Below, piece by piece: positions 1 through 8,300 of a DNA stretch of 64,000 nucleotides. The stretch is from positions 126,001 to 190,000 of the forward strand of contig CASHSZ010000105.1 of the NCBI GenBank assembly GCA_949358305.1, given 5' to 3'. Positions within the stretch are counted from its first letter, which is position 1. Each line of letters opens with the position of its first letter. This DNA comes from Strigamia acuminata (lineage: Eukaryota > Arthropoda > Chilopoda > Geophilomorpha > Linotaeniidae). The notes below the pieces were generated by a model that worked only from the letters and a program-made list of their open reading frames with translations, was not told the origin of the DNA and did no database searches. The translations under genes and the position numbers were made by a program.

Positions 1-1
1 C

Positions 2-1438
2 CTAGAGGAGAGGCGGCCAGCTTGGTTGGACCGGATGGAAGGTTGGTGCGGATGGCGCGAGCGCGGTTTGGCCCGTAGAGGGCGTTGGCCGGTTTGCGGA
101 GAATCCGCGAAAGGCGTTGGTGAGCACTTCGGTCAGTTCTCTTCGTGACATGGGCTGTTCCGTTTTTGGCCCTTCGTCCAAATCCATTTTTTCTTCAATG
201 GTTTCGCACCATCCTTCGGGTCCCTTCTTCCGATCGGAGGACGACACGGCCGCGGGTCCGGCTCTTGGCGAGTCCGAACTACCGGCGGCGGTCGGCCTCT
301 TCTCGGCGGCGGCGAGTTTCGCTAGCAGGGTTTGCATCCTTTGCCTGCGACGAGCTCTGCTCTTCCGGTTGCGCCTGGTGTTGGCGGTTTCGACGTGCGA
401 ATGGGTTACCGAGTCTCTTCGGATTTTGTACGGGGGTTCCGCTTGGTCGAACATGGTCGACTCTTCGTCCGACGGCCGGACGGTGCGCACTAGGAAGAGA
501 GAGGGCGCGGCTGCGGTAGCCGCTTGTCTCTCCTGTTCGTCGACCCGGTCGCTCCACGAGTTGGAAGTTCCGGCCTCTGGATCTAGTCGCAATTCGTTGG
601 ATGAGGCGGGTACAATCACAACTGAGCGCAGGCCTCCCGACTGGACGACCGTTCGAGTTCTCGACTCGGAATTGCTCGAGTGGCCGGGTTGCGTCCCACT
701 CGTCGACGGGCCGGGTTGCGTCCCACTCGTCGACGGGCCGGGTTGCGTCCCACTCGTCGACGGGCCGCTCTCCTCGGTGGAGAGGGCCTGCCTAATCTGA
801 GCGGGGCCGCCGTTTGAGCTTGAGGCCTGTCTCTTCAGCCTCCTGACTCGTGTGCCGCTCTGAAGGATGCCGACTTGATGCAGCTGCCACATTTCGGCTT
901 GAGTGGCGATAAAGCCGACGGGCGGCACCCACGGTGTTGCTTGGCGGTCTTCGCGGGCCTCTCGTAACCATTCTTTGATTTCTCCCGTCGAGAAACCATT
1001 TCGCTCCAGAACTCGTATTACGGCACTGGTTGCCGTTCGCTCTAGGTGAGCGATCTCTTCGCGGACGATTCGTCTCCGCTCTTCTGGCGTTGCGGCGTTG
1101 CGCCACCGAAGGCCGGTGCGCTCGTCCGCCTCGGTACCGCCGTACCGAGCTCGAAGTAGCTCTGAAAAAATAGGGCTCGACGGATCGAAATCGGGATCGA
1201 TCCGTGGCCCCACCCTTTCTCGTATTTGCCTGGGCAAACATTCGACCAGCGTCCTGGGTCGGTCAAAGAATTCTTCGATCGCTCGGGAGTAGCGTAATCT
1301 CAGGGCCCAGACATCGGTGTCTTCCTCTGGATAGGCTAGCCGGATAAATTCTGGCATCGCTAGCCGGAAGATGTTGCCCTTGGTGGGCACTGTAGACGGC
1401 AGGGCGTCCCATGATTGTAGCGGGTCGATCTGAAGCAT
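2..1438 (-). CDS. Gag-like protein of LTR element B, runs off left edge
   Basis: This is a 478-residue open frame from an ATG at 1438 that has no stop before the window edge. The N-terminal half is charged and helical. Residues about 225-252 are three tandem copies of a Ser/Thr/Gly/Pro nonapeptide. A strongly basic Arg/Lys stretch follows near residue 360, then an acidic patch and a low-complexity tail. It lies 74 bp downstream of a plausible primer binding site and an LTR-like block, which is the position of gag. I see no zinc knuckle or capsid motif in the visible part, so the gag call rests mainly on context and composition. The remainder (zinc knuckle, pol, 3' LTR) should lie to the left of the window. 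Long antisense frames here are shadows. Confidence 0.6.
   Translation of the reverse strand: MLQIDPLQSWDALPSTVPTKGNIFRLAMPEFIRLAYPEEDTDVWALRLRYSRAIEEFFDRPRTLVECLPRQIRERVGPRIDPDFDPSSPIFSELLRARYGGTEADERTGLRWRNAATPEERRRIVREEIAHLERTATSAVIRVLERNGFSTGEIKEWLREAREDRQATPWVPPVGFIATQAEMWQLHQVGILQSGTRVRRLKRQASSSNGGPAQIRQALSTEESGPSTSGTQPGPSTSGTQPGPSTSGTQPGHSSNSESRTRTVVQSGGLRSVVIVPASSNELRLDPEAGTSNSWSDRVDEQERQAATAAAPSLFLVRTVRPSDEESTMFDQAEPPYKIRRDSVTHSHVETANTRRNRKSRARRRQRMQTLLAKLAAAEKRPTAAGSSDSPRAGPAAVSSSDRKKGPEGWCETIEEKMDLDEGPKTEQPMSRRELTEVLTNAFRGFSANRPTPSTGQTALAPSAPTFHPVQPSWPPLL
682..762. repeat. 27-bp tandem repeat, three copies
   Basis: Three identical head-to-tail 27-bp units at 682-708, 709-735 and 736-762. 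The length is a multiple of three, so the repeat is read in frame by the element B gag-like ORF as a repeated nonapeptide. Confidence 0.95.
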
Positions 1439-1492
1439 TAAATATATTTTAATTTCGATACCCTTTTTATAAATATTTGGAATAAAAATTGT

Positions 1493-1511
1493 GAGATCGG
1501 CGGTGGCACCA
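1493..1511 (-). promoter_or_regulatory. Probable primer binding site of element B
   Basis: On the minus strand an 18-nt-scale motif starting TGGTGCCACC lies directly downstream of the LTR-like block and 55 bp upstream of the gag-like ATG. Position and the initial TGG fit a tRNA primer binding site. I could not match it to a particular tRNA. Confidence 0.5.
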
Positions 1512-1512
1512 A

Positions 1513-2392
1513 AATTTCTTTCGGTTGTGGCCGCTCCTCTCTGTCCTGATTATTCGCAGGTCCGCGGTGGTTGGCCGCTGGTGTAGCTCAGTCTTTCTCT
1601 TGCTACCTTTTTTAGATTCAGGAGGTCCGCTCAAAACAACGTCGCGTAATACAAAAGAATCGGTTGTTTTTATTTAAGCTTTTCTACTCGTATTTTAATT
1701 TATTACGAAGTTTCAACGTTACTTTCAGATTTTAATTTTTTTCTAATTTTTTAGCGACGCCATCTTGGCAAACAATTCCTTTGTCTGGGTTTGGAGATCG
1801 GAGATCTTCGAGCACGAAAAAGGTTTCCGCGCCCGAGCTCCGATTCTACCGAAAATCAACAAAATAAATACAAAAAAGAATTCATCAGTCAAGTTATCAC
1901 GCGCCACAATCCGACATGGTGTCGGATGTCGGCGGATTACATTTTCGATCTTACGGGAAGATCTTATGTTACCTGTGGTTGTTGCTCCGGCTCATCCCAA
2001 TCTTCTTCCTCCGCCTCGATGACCAATCCTTCGCTCTCGTCTCTGGAGGACGAGGCGTCGGGGTCAATTCTCGGGTTGCGTCGATCGGCCATTCAAGAAA
2101 ACTAAAGATTATTCGTGAGAAAAAGAGGTTTTGGGTCACTTTCAGGGAGAAAGGTTACAAAACGCGTGCTTTCGTCTCAGCGAACAATCGGAAACGGAAA
2201 CCGACCGGCGCAGAGGATTCTGGGTCACGGACGCATCTCGTACGGTACGAGACTTGTCCGTGTGAGCATGGAGCTACGGGGACGACGTATGCGATCGAGC
2301 CGTGCGCATGTTATGCTACGGGGTTTCGACCGATACGTCATGCAATCTCGCTTTTCGATATTGACGGTGATAACTGACGACGAAGTTCGGAC
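1513..2392 (-). repeat. LTR / 5' leader of element B (approximate limits)
   Basis: This block lies between the truncated end of element A's protease frame (2393) and the PBS of element B. It has a polyadenylation hexamer (AATAAA on the minus strand, 1669-1674) in the part expected to be R/U5. The outer boundary is placed where A's coding frame stops. The mate LTR is off-window, so neither the 5' end nor a target duplication can be tested. The PBS-proximal end is not an obvious CA. Confidence 0.5.
1964..2092 (-). CDS. Short acidic leader ORF inside the element B LTR
   Basis: This is a 42-codon ORF starting at the ATG at 2092 and ending in TAA at 1964. It encodes a very acidic peptide (runs of Glu/Asp in the second half). 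Its last codons contain CAG|GTAACA, a good 5' splice-donor match, placed two codons before the stop. It could be a small coding exon spliced to something downstream, or a chance upstream ORF in a retroelement leader. No homology is recognised. Confidence 0.3.
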   Translation of the reverse strand: MADRRNPRIDPDASSSRDESEGLVIEAEEEDWDEPEQQPQVT

Positions 2393-3148
2393 TTAGCCGA
2401 ATTTTATGTCTCGACATACGAATTTTCGCAATCCTCTCTCGTATTCCTCCTTATCTTGGGCCTCGTCCAGTAATTTTTGGGGTACTACTGGAACGGGCCT
2501 TTCACCTTCGGGGCTTATCCAATTCCACGATCTCGTTATCGGATTTGGCTGTATGTTTAGTTTAGCCATGATGTTGATTCCGAGGAGGAACACCTTGTCG
2601 TGGGATGGCAACACTAAGAAGGGGTGGGATAGGTTCCCTCCCCTCCAATCGATGGTGATTTTTATTACGCCCCTTGGCTTTACATAGCCATTAGCCGTGA
2701 GTAATTCCACATTCTCATTCACTTTCATCATTTTGTCTTCGATGTCTAGGCTCTCGACTAGATCTTCGGATATGAAAGAACGATCCGCTCCGGAATCCAG
2801 TAGTCCCAGTAACTTTTGGTTTTCAATGGTCACTGGTAACATACAGAGTGTCTCGCAATGTGACTTTGAGACGTTGCAGTGGAATACTCGTAATTTCTGC
2901 GGTACGACGTCCAAGTCAAACGGGAGTTCGGCCCAACTATCGTCTGTCTTGGCCTCAGTTCTCATTTGCATGCCCCTCAGTATCACTTTTTCTTCCTTCT
3001 CTGGTGCGGATTGGGCTCGGTCTTTGACCTGCGCATCAAGTATGGCGTGACCGGCAGGTCCGGTATGGAATTTCTTTTTCCTTGTTATTTCCTCGGCTTT
3101 CGCAGACGAAGTCGATTCTATTTCTTCGGCGACGCCTGCGCTTGGCAG
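2393..3148 (-). CDS. Retropepsin (start of pol) of Gypsy element A, truncated
   Basis: The frame is open from the frameshift site at 3148 to a stop at 2393 (251 codons). It carries the aspartic protease signature LLDSGADRSFI followed by the flap/hydrophobic strands and the ILG-like LLGINIM motif expected of retropepsins. It has no ATG where the gag frame ends and is in the -1 frame relative to gag, so it is expected to be made as a Gag-Pro-Pol fusion. Reverse transcriptase, RNase H and integrase are absent. The frame breaks off abruptly where element B's LTR block begins, so pol was interrupted by that insertion or deleted. The rest of pol may lie left of the window. Confidence 0.85.
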   Translation of the reverse strand: MPSAGVAEEIESTSSAKAEEITRKKKFHTGPAGHAILDAQVKDRAQSAPEKEEKVILRGMQMRTEAKTDDSWAELPFDLDVVPQKLRVFHCNVSKSHCETLCMLPVTIENQKLLGLLDSGADRSFISEDLVESLDIEDKMMKVNENVELLTANGYVKPRGVIKITIDWRGGNLSHPFLVLPSHDKVFLLGINIMAKLNIQPNPITRSWNWISPEGERPVPVVPQKLLDEAQDKEEYERGLRKFVCRDIKFG

Positions 3149-3154
3149 TTTTTT
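3101..3154 (-). promoter_or_regulatory. -1 ribosomal frameshift signal, element A gag/pro
   Basis: On the minus strand the slippery heptamer A-AAA-AAC (3154-3148) sits in the gag reading frame 28 nt before the gag stop at 3120-3118. After a 7-nt spacer comes a possible stem-loop: CGCAG (3140-3136) pairs with CTGCG (3105-3101), and CGAAG (3128-3124) pairs with CTTCG (3111-3107). The protease ORF is in the -1 frame and open across the site. Heptamer, phase, spacer and structure all fit the classical retroviral arrangement. Confidence 0.85.
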
Positions 3155-4662
3155 GCCAGGGCGATATTTAACTCGGCCATCATCTTCATCATAGTCTGTG
3201 TCTCGCTAGTGATTTTGGACGTTTTTTCGCATTTGTCGGAATAATGGCCGTATTCCCCACAGCTGTAGCATTTAATATTGCTTTTGTCGCCCGTGGGTGT
3301 GAAACCCGGTTTTTTCGGGACGAATGCTGTTGGGAACCGTCTTTTGGGGCCCGGCGCCCCTTTTTCCTTGGCGGCGCGGGCGTGAGCTCTGAATTGGGTG
3401 ATGGCCAGCGCTCGGTGCGCGTGATGAAGGTACGGACCTTGCTCGTCGCACCCCGTCGATAAGTTCTCGAGGTGTTCGTGCAGGTCTTCTTCATCGCTTG
3501 ATTCCTCTGCTGGCTCGGCGACTGCCGCGGGAGGTGACGCTTCTTCTGCTTTCGCCGAGGTGGCTAAGTCAGTCGAGGTCACCTGCATCGCCGTAGTCGT
3601 CGGAGCTTTCTTTGGGGCAGCAATCGGGTTGCTTGGGAGCGTTATACCGGTTTTCGGTGTCAACGTCCGTCCCGAAGACGCCTCAGTGAGGCTCATTATG
3701 CCGCTGAGGTATTCGCTCGGTCTCATTAGTTTCTCGGAAGCTTTATGGCGTTCGGCGCTGGTTATCAGTCGCTTTTCGTGGGCTTCCGCCTCTTCGGGTG
3801 GCAGTGAGGCGTAGTACCTTTGTTCTATCTCCAGCGTATTGGTTAGGAGATAATTACTGACATCCCGATAGTTGCCAGTGCGGGGAGCACGCATGTCCAG
3901 CAATATTCGTTGTGAATGTGCTGACAATCCCCCATAGAAAATCATCGTAAACCCGGCAGGGTTAATTTCGTACGGTGCTCGGGCGAAGAGTAATTTCGCT
4001 CGGGCGTCGTAGTCGGCGAGTGTTTCACCTGGGGCTTGGCGGAGGCCACGCAATTTGTTGCTGATCTCGTCTGGTGTCTCGCCGTATCGAAGGTCGAAAC
4101 GGACGAGAAAGTCGTCCCAGGTCGGATTCTTCAGCCCTTGGTACCACTCGCGGGCTGACCCGGTGGTTAACTCCACTAGGCCGTGTGTAAGCATATCGGC
4201 GACGGTCGCCTTTGTAGCTTTCTTAATTCTCATGACTTCGTCGAGGAAGCGGTCTCCCGCTTTCCACGAACCGTCGAATCGCGTTTGTACGTAGTGTTGC
4301 CAGCGGATGTTGCCCGTGGCTTCGGCCGCTGGTTCGTTACGCACGCCATATTTGCGTTTGACCCTTTCACCGGCGCGGTTATGTTCATCTCCGGGGTGGC
4401 CTAAGTCGATTCCTTCCTTTCGGAAAGAGTTCAATAAGGCACGTCCCAGTTCAGCCATTGTATATTGTCGGCCGGCAGAGTCCTGGAAATTCCCCTCCTG
4501 TATGGAAGGGCGAGAGCTGTGCGAAGATCGGTTGGAGGCATTCGGTCGGTCCGAATGGTGCTGGTTGCTGCCGCGGCTCTCTCGGTGCGATCCGGATGAC
4601 GGTCGACTTTGGTCGTCGTCGTCCGATGAATCAGAGGGGTCGGAAGGGTCGCCTTGTGGGTG
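3118..4662 (-). CDS. Gag of Gypsy element A, 3' half (split by Copia insertion)
   Basis: This is the C-terminal 514 residues of a Gag of about 1039 residues. The N-terminal half lies at 11474-13048, on the other side of the Copia element. It contains the conserved retrotransposon capsid region (segments such as ATGSAREWYQGL-like and a Trp-Asp-Asp-Phe motif, about residues 170-320 of this half). Near the end is one CCHC zinc knuckle, CYSCGEYGHYSDKC. Upstream of 4662 the frame continues only into Copia LTR sequence, so the first 46 or so residues of the apparent ORF beginning at 4800 are not gag. The two halves are in the same phase once one copy of the 5-bp duplication is discounted, so the frame was intact before insertion. 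The ORF ends at a TAG (3118-3120) just past the frameshift site. Confidence 0.9.
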   Translation of the reverse strand, partial: HPQGDPSDPSDSSDDDDQSRPSSGSHRESRGSNQHHSDRPNASNRSSHSSRPSIQEGNFQDSAGRQYTMAELGRALLNSFRKEGIDLGHPGDEHNRAGERVKRKYGVRNEPAAEATGNIRWQHYVQTRFDGSWKAGDRFLDEVMRIKKATKATVADMLTHGLVELTTGSAREWYQGLKNPTWDDFLVRFDLRYGETPDEISNKLRGLRQAPGETLADYDARAKLLFARAPYEINPAGFTMIFYGGLSAHSQRILLDMRAPRTGNYRDVSNYLLTNTLEIEQRYYASLPPEEAEAHEKRLITSAERHKASEKLMRPSEYLSGIMSLTEASSGRTLTPKTGITLPSNPIAAPKKAPTTTAMQVTSTDLATSAKAEEASPPAAVAEPAEESSDEEDLHEHLENLSTGCDEQGPYLHHAHRALAITQFRAHARAAKEKGAPGPKRRFPTAFVPKKPGFTPTGDKSNIKCYSCGEYGHYSDKCEKTSKITSETQTMMKMMAELNIALAKNCQAQASPKK

Positions 4663-4667
4663 GTTTC
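4663..4667. repeat. Target-site duplication (left), GTTTC
   Basis: The five bases immediately left of the Copia LTR equal the five immediately right of the distal LTR (11474-11478). This is the expected 5-bp Copia integration footprint. Confidence 0.95.
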
Positions 4668-5137
4668 TGTAGCAGAGGAGTGCGCTCACAGTATAAAATA
4701 CTGTGTGTGGAAGCGAGTTTAAATGCCGAAACACGGCTAACATGAGCGCAATGACGTGCGCACACCTCCAGCGCTTGAAAATGGTTGAAAATGAAGTCAC
4801 TGCACTCTAAAGTGCTCATATATAGCAAACACAATGTAAAATAAACTAAATGTTTAATAAAAACAAAAATGCTTACATAATGTGGTCCATTTAGATGGAG
4901 AAAATACATGAGTGCTTGCTGGCATGCAAGCGGCCATTGTGATTGTGAAAAACATACATGCACACCATCTGGTGTTGATAATAAGTAATACAAAAGTAAA
5001 CAGTATAGAGGCAGCATTATGCCCAATGTTAAATAATGAAATAAATCCTAATAAATACACTAGGCTGCATAATGCAGTAATACATTAAGAAATATCCGTA
5101 ATGAGTACGGAGGACTGTTTGGCATTGATAAACAACA
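4668..5137 (-). repeat. 3' LTR of the Copia element
   Basis: This is a 470-bp TG...CA repeat matching 11004-11473. Read on the minus strand it has a TATATA box (around 4810) and a short GCACTTTAGAGTGC inverted repeat next to it. The frames of 131 and 177 aa that read through the two LTR copies are translations of LTR sequence, not genes. Confidence 0.97.
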
Positions 5138-5345
5138 ATTTCCCCCTTCTATGGCAAATAGCCGCAAAAATAAAGAATAAGTTAAGGGAAAAACTTTAAA
5201 TGTAACTTTACATAGAATAATAATAATGGAAATAATAATTCGGAACATCGAGCCGGGTACTGTTATATTAATCACTACGGAAGCCCGAAAATTCCCACTG
5301 GAACTCGATGATCCTCATAATTCGGGTAAAACTAAATTAAGAATG
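5138..5345 (-). promoter_or_regulatory. Polypurine tract and 3' untranslated region of Copia
   Basis: On the minus strand AGAAGGGGGAAAT (5138-5150) abuts the 3' LTR, as expected of the plus-strand primer. The remaining about 190 bp to the stop codon at 5346 is AT-rich and holds no further feature. Confidence 0.85.
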
Positions 5346-8300
5346 TCACGATAGGTTGAAATTGAAAATCCGGGAAATCAGCAGACGCAGTTGAGATGAT
5401 CCCAACCATTTGGTAAAAATGTCTGCCACGTTCATTGATCCGGGGACTTTGCGCAATTGGAATGCACCTGCTGTGTACCATTCCCGAATCCAATGAAATT
5501 TCACTCGGATATGTTTCGTTTTACTGTTCTCCACGTCATTTGATGTGAATTGGATGGAAGAAAGCGCATCGGAGAACACTAAAGGTGGTGAAGATCTATT
5601 CAGCATCGGTACGGAACTGTAGACGTAATCGAGCCAATAAAGCTCACGGACGCACTCAACGAGGGCGACAAACTCCGCCTCCATCGTTGAGCACGCCACG
5701 CTGGTCTGTTTTCTACAACTCCATCCGATGGGGACGTTTCCAATAAAAGCTATATACCCGCCGAAACTCAAAGAAGTGCTGACTTCGGTGGCCCAGGACG
5801 CGTCAGTATATCCCCATAGTTGTCCATTGGAACAATTTGACAGTTCAATTGCATAATCCAAAGTATTGCCTACATAGCGCACAACCTGCATGAGCGCCTT
5901 GATGTGAGTGTGGTTGTAGCAATTGTTGAATTGTGACAACATTATCACTGAGAATAATATATCAGGTCGTGTCCTCGATGCGAGGAAGAGAAGAGAGCCA
6001 ATTAACGAACGATAAGGAAATTCTGGCAAGTCCTCTTTCGACCCTTTGACAAGCGTCGTTCCTGGTGTTACTGGGACCTTGATGAGTTTATCGGCGATAA
6101 TTTCAAATTTCTTGAGAATCTTCTGTATGTATGCACGTTGGATGATGAAGATTCCTTTGGGAGTACGGATAAACTCTACACCTAAGAGTTTCGTAATTGG
6201 TCCTAAATTCACGACATCGAATTTGGTGCTGATGAGCGCAATTAATTGTGTAAGGACGTTATCCGTCGCGTAAAATAGAACTATATCATCGACGTATATT
6301 AGCATCACGGCGGAAGTTCCGTATATGTATACACAGTTGCATCCTGGTAATCTGCGAAATCCTAAATCGCGCAATGTTTGATCTAATTTCTCAAACCATT
6401 GGCGCCCGGACTGGTGGAGACCATAGAGCGACTTTATCAGGAGCCATACATGATTTGGATTTGAACATGTTGCGCCAGCTGGAATGCGCATATATACTTT
6501 GTGCGCAAGATCACCGTATAGGTACGCGCACTTCACATCTAAATGCGCATCCTTCCACCCTTTGAGGACTACTAATAGGCAGAAGAATAGGCGTATGAGA
6601 ACAAAGTTGACAACAGGGCTAAAGACTTCATCGTAGTCTACACCTAAAGTTTGGCGAAAGCCCTGTGCTACTAATCTGGCGCGATATCTGGCTGGTTTGC
6701 CTAGAGCATCTTCCTTCAGTTTGAAGAGCCACTTGCACCCTAATATGGTTGTATTTTCCGGTTTAGGGACCTCTTCATAGACGCCTCTTTCTGCAAAAGT
6801 GTCTAACTCTTCATTAATGGCTTCCTGCCATTTGGTTGCATCCGGAAATCTTACAGCCTCTGCGTAACTTGTGGGATCACGACGACAAAGGTGTACTCTG
6901 GGAAGTGGTGGCGGAAGATTCTCTAATTCATATTCCATGTTGCCAAAATAAAATAATTCGGGATCATAAGGAATATTGTTCATGTGACAGAATTCCTCAA
7001 CGTCACCTCTAGAACGTAATCGGAGTCCTGCTTCTGGGAAATAATAAACATCGACTTTGAGTTTTCCAGGTTCCTGTACTTTGCGCAAATGTTCCTCCCT
7101 TTTCCAGTGTCTACACTCAGTATTTCCACCAATGTAACGCCATTTATATGCAGTTGCAGCTCCAGTTGGAGGTGGACCATGGTGGGCTGCTTGATGAGCT
7201 TGTGGCGCATTTCCACGAGAGCCTCGACGAGCATTTACAAAACTCGGAGGTGAACCAGGTGGTGTATGACTTGGTGTATTGCCGGGAGTAATAACTGGAC
7301 TCGGCACTGGTGTTATTACTGGAGTAATCAAAGGAGCTCGAATAGGAGATCCCGGAGTTGGAGTGGCTGGTGGAGTCCGGAATTGAGCATCCGCTGGGGT
7401 CGAATCGTCAGAGTCATAGTCCGTATCACATTCATCCTCTGAATCCGGAAATTTGGGCCAATCAGTATATTCCAGTCCGTCGTCAAACCTCACATGCGGT
7501 TGTGAAATGCGCAATGGTTGATAAGTTTGCGATGTTTGATGCGATTGGTCCTCATCTGGTCCCATCCACGGTTGCTGCGGACCTCGATAATGGTTGGAGC
7601 GCTTATAAGATTGCCGTTCATCAATTTGGACGTGAATGGACTCGATGACCTTGTTGTCTGTCGGATTCCAGATGCGGTAGCCTCGCGTTGTGGTGGCGTA
7701 TCCAACCAAATAGCCCTCCCAAGCTCGTGGATCCAATTTGTCCCTGCCAGGAGCCGTGTGATGTACCCAGCATTTGGAGCCTAACTTCCGGAGGTGTCGG
7801 AGCGAAAGGGCACGTCGTCGCCACAAAATATAGGGCACCTCATTTTTGAGACGAGAATGAGGGCACCGGTTCTTTATATAAGAGAAAGTTACTGCGAATT
7901 CCGCCCAAAGTTCATTCGGAAGTCCGGTTTCATCCAGAATAGCACGCGTGTAATCCGCCATTGTGCGATTTATGCGTTCCGCTGTGCCATTCATAGCGGG
8001 ACTATGTGGATTGGTCCGTTGGGCTTGAATCCCAGTTTCCTTTAGATATCGTTCGAATTCATTTGACAAGAATTCTCCTCCTCGGTCAGTTCGGATGGCC
8101 TTCACTCGTTTGCCCGTCACTCGTTCGATTCGTGTGACGTAGTCTTTGAACAATCCAAATACTTGGGATTTTTGGGCCATCGGAAATATCCAGGCATAGC
8201 GCGTGGCGTCGTCAATAATCGTTAGCACGTAACGCGCGCCTCCGTAGGAAGTCGTTCTTGATGCTCCCCACACGTCCATGTGTAGGAGATCTAAAGCCTT

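Noticed and set aside
117-800. Long antisense frame over the element B gag
   Set aside because: Shadow of the real reading frame; it contains the 27-bp repeat in the wrong frame and has no family motifs.
4738-4800. Start of the 560-aa element A Gag ORF at 4800
   Set aside because: This part is Copia LTR; true Gag resumes only at 4662.
4631-5026. 131-aa and 177-aa identical-looking ORFs in both Copia LTRs
   Set aside because: They are translations of LTR sequence read into flanking DNA, with no conserved domain, and they differ where the flanks differ.
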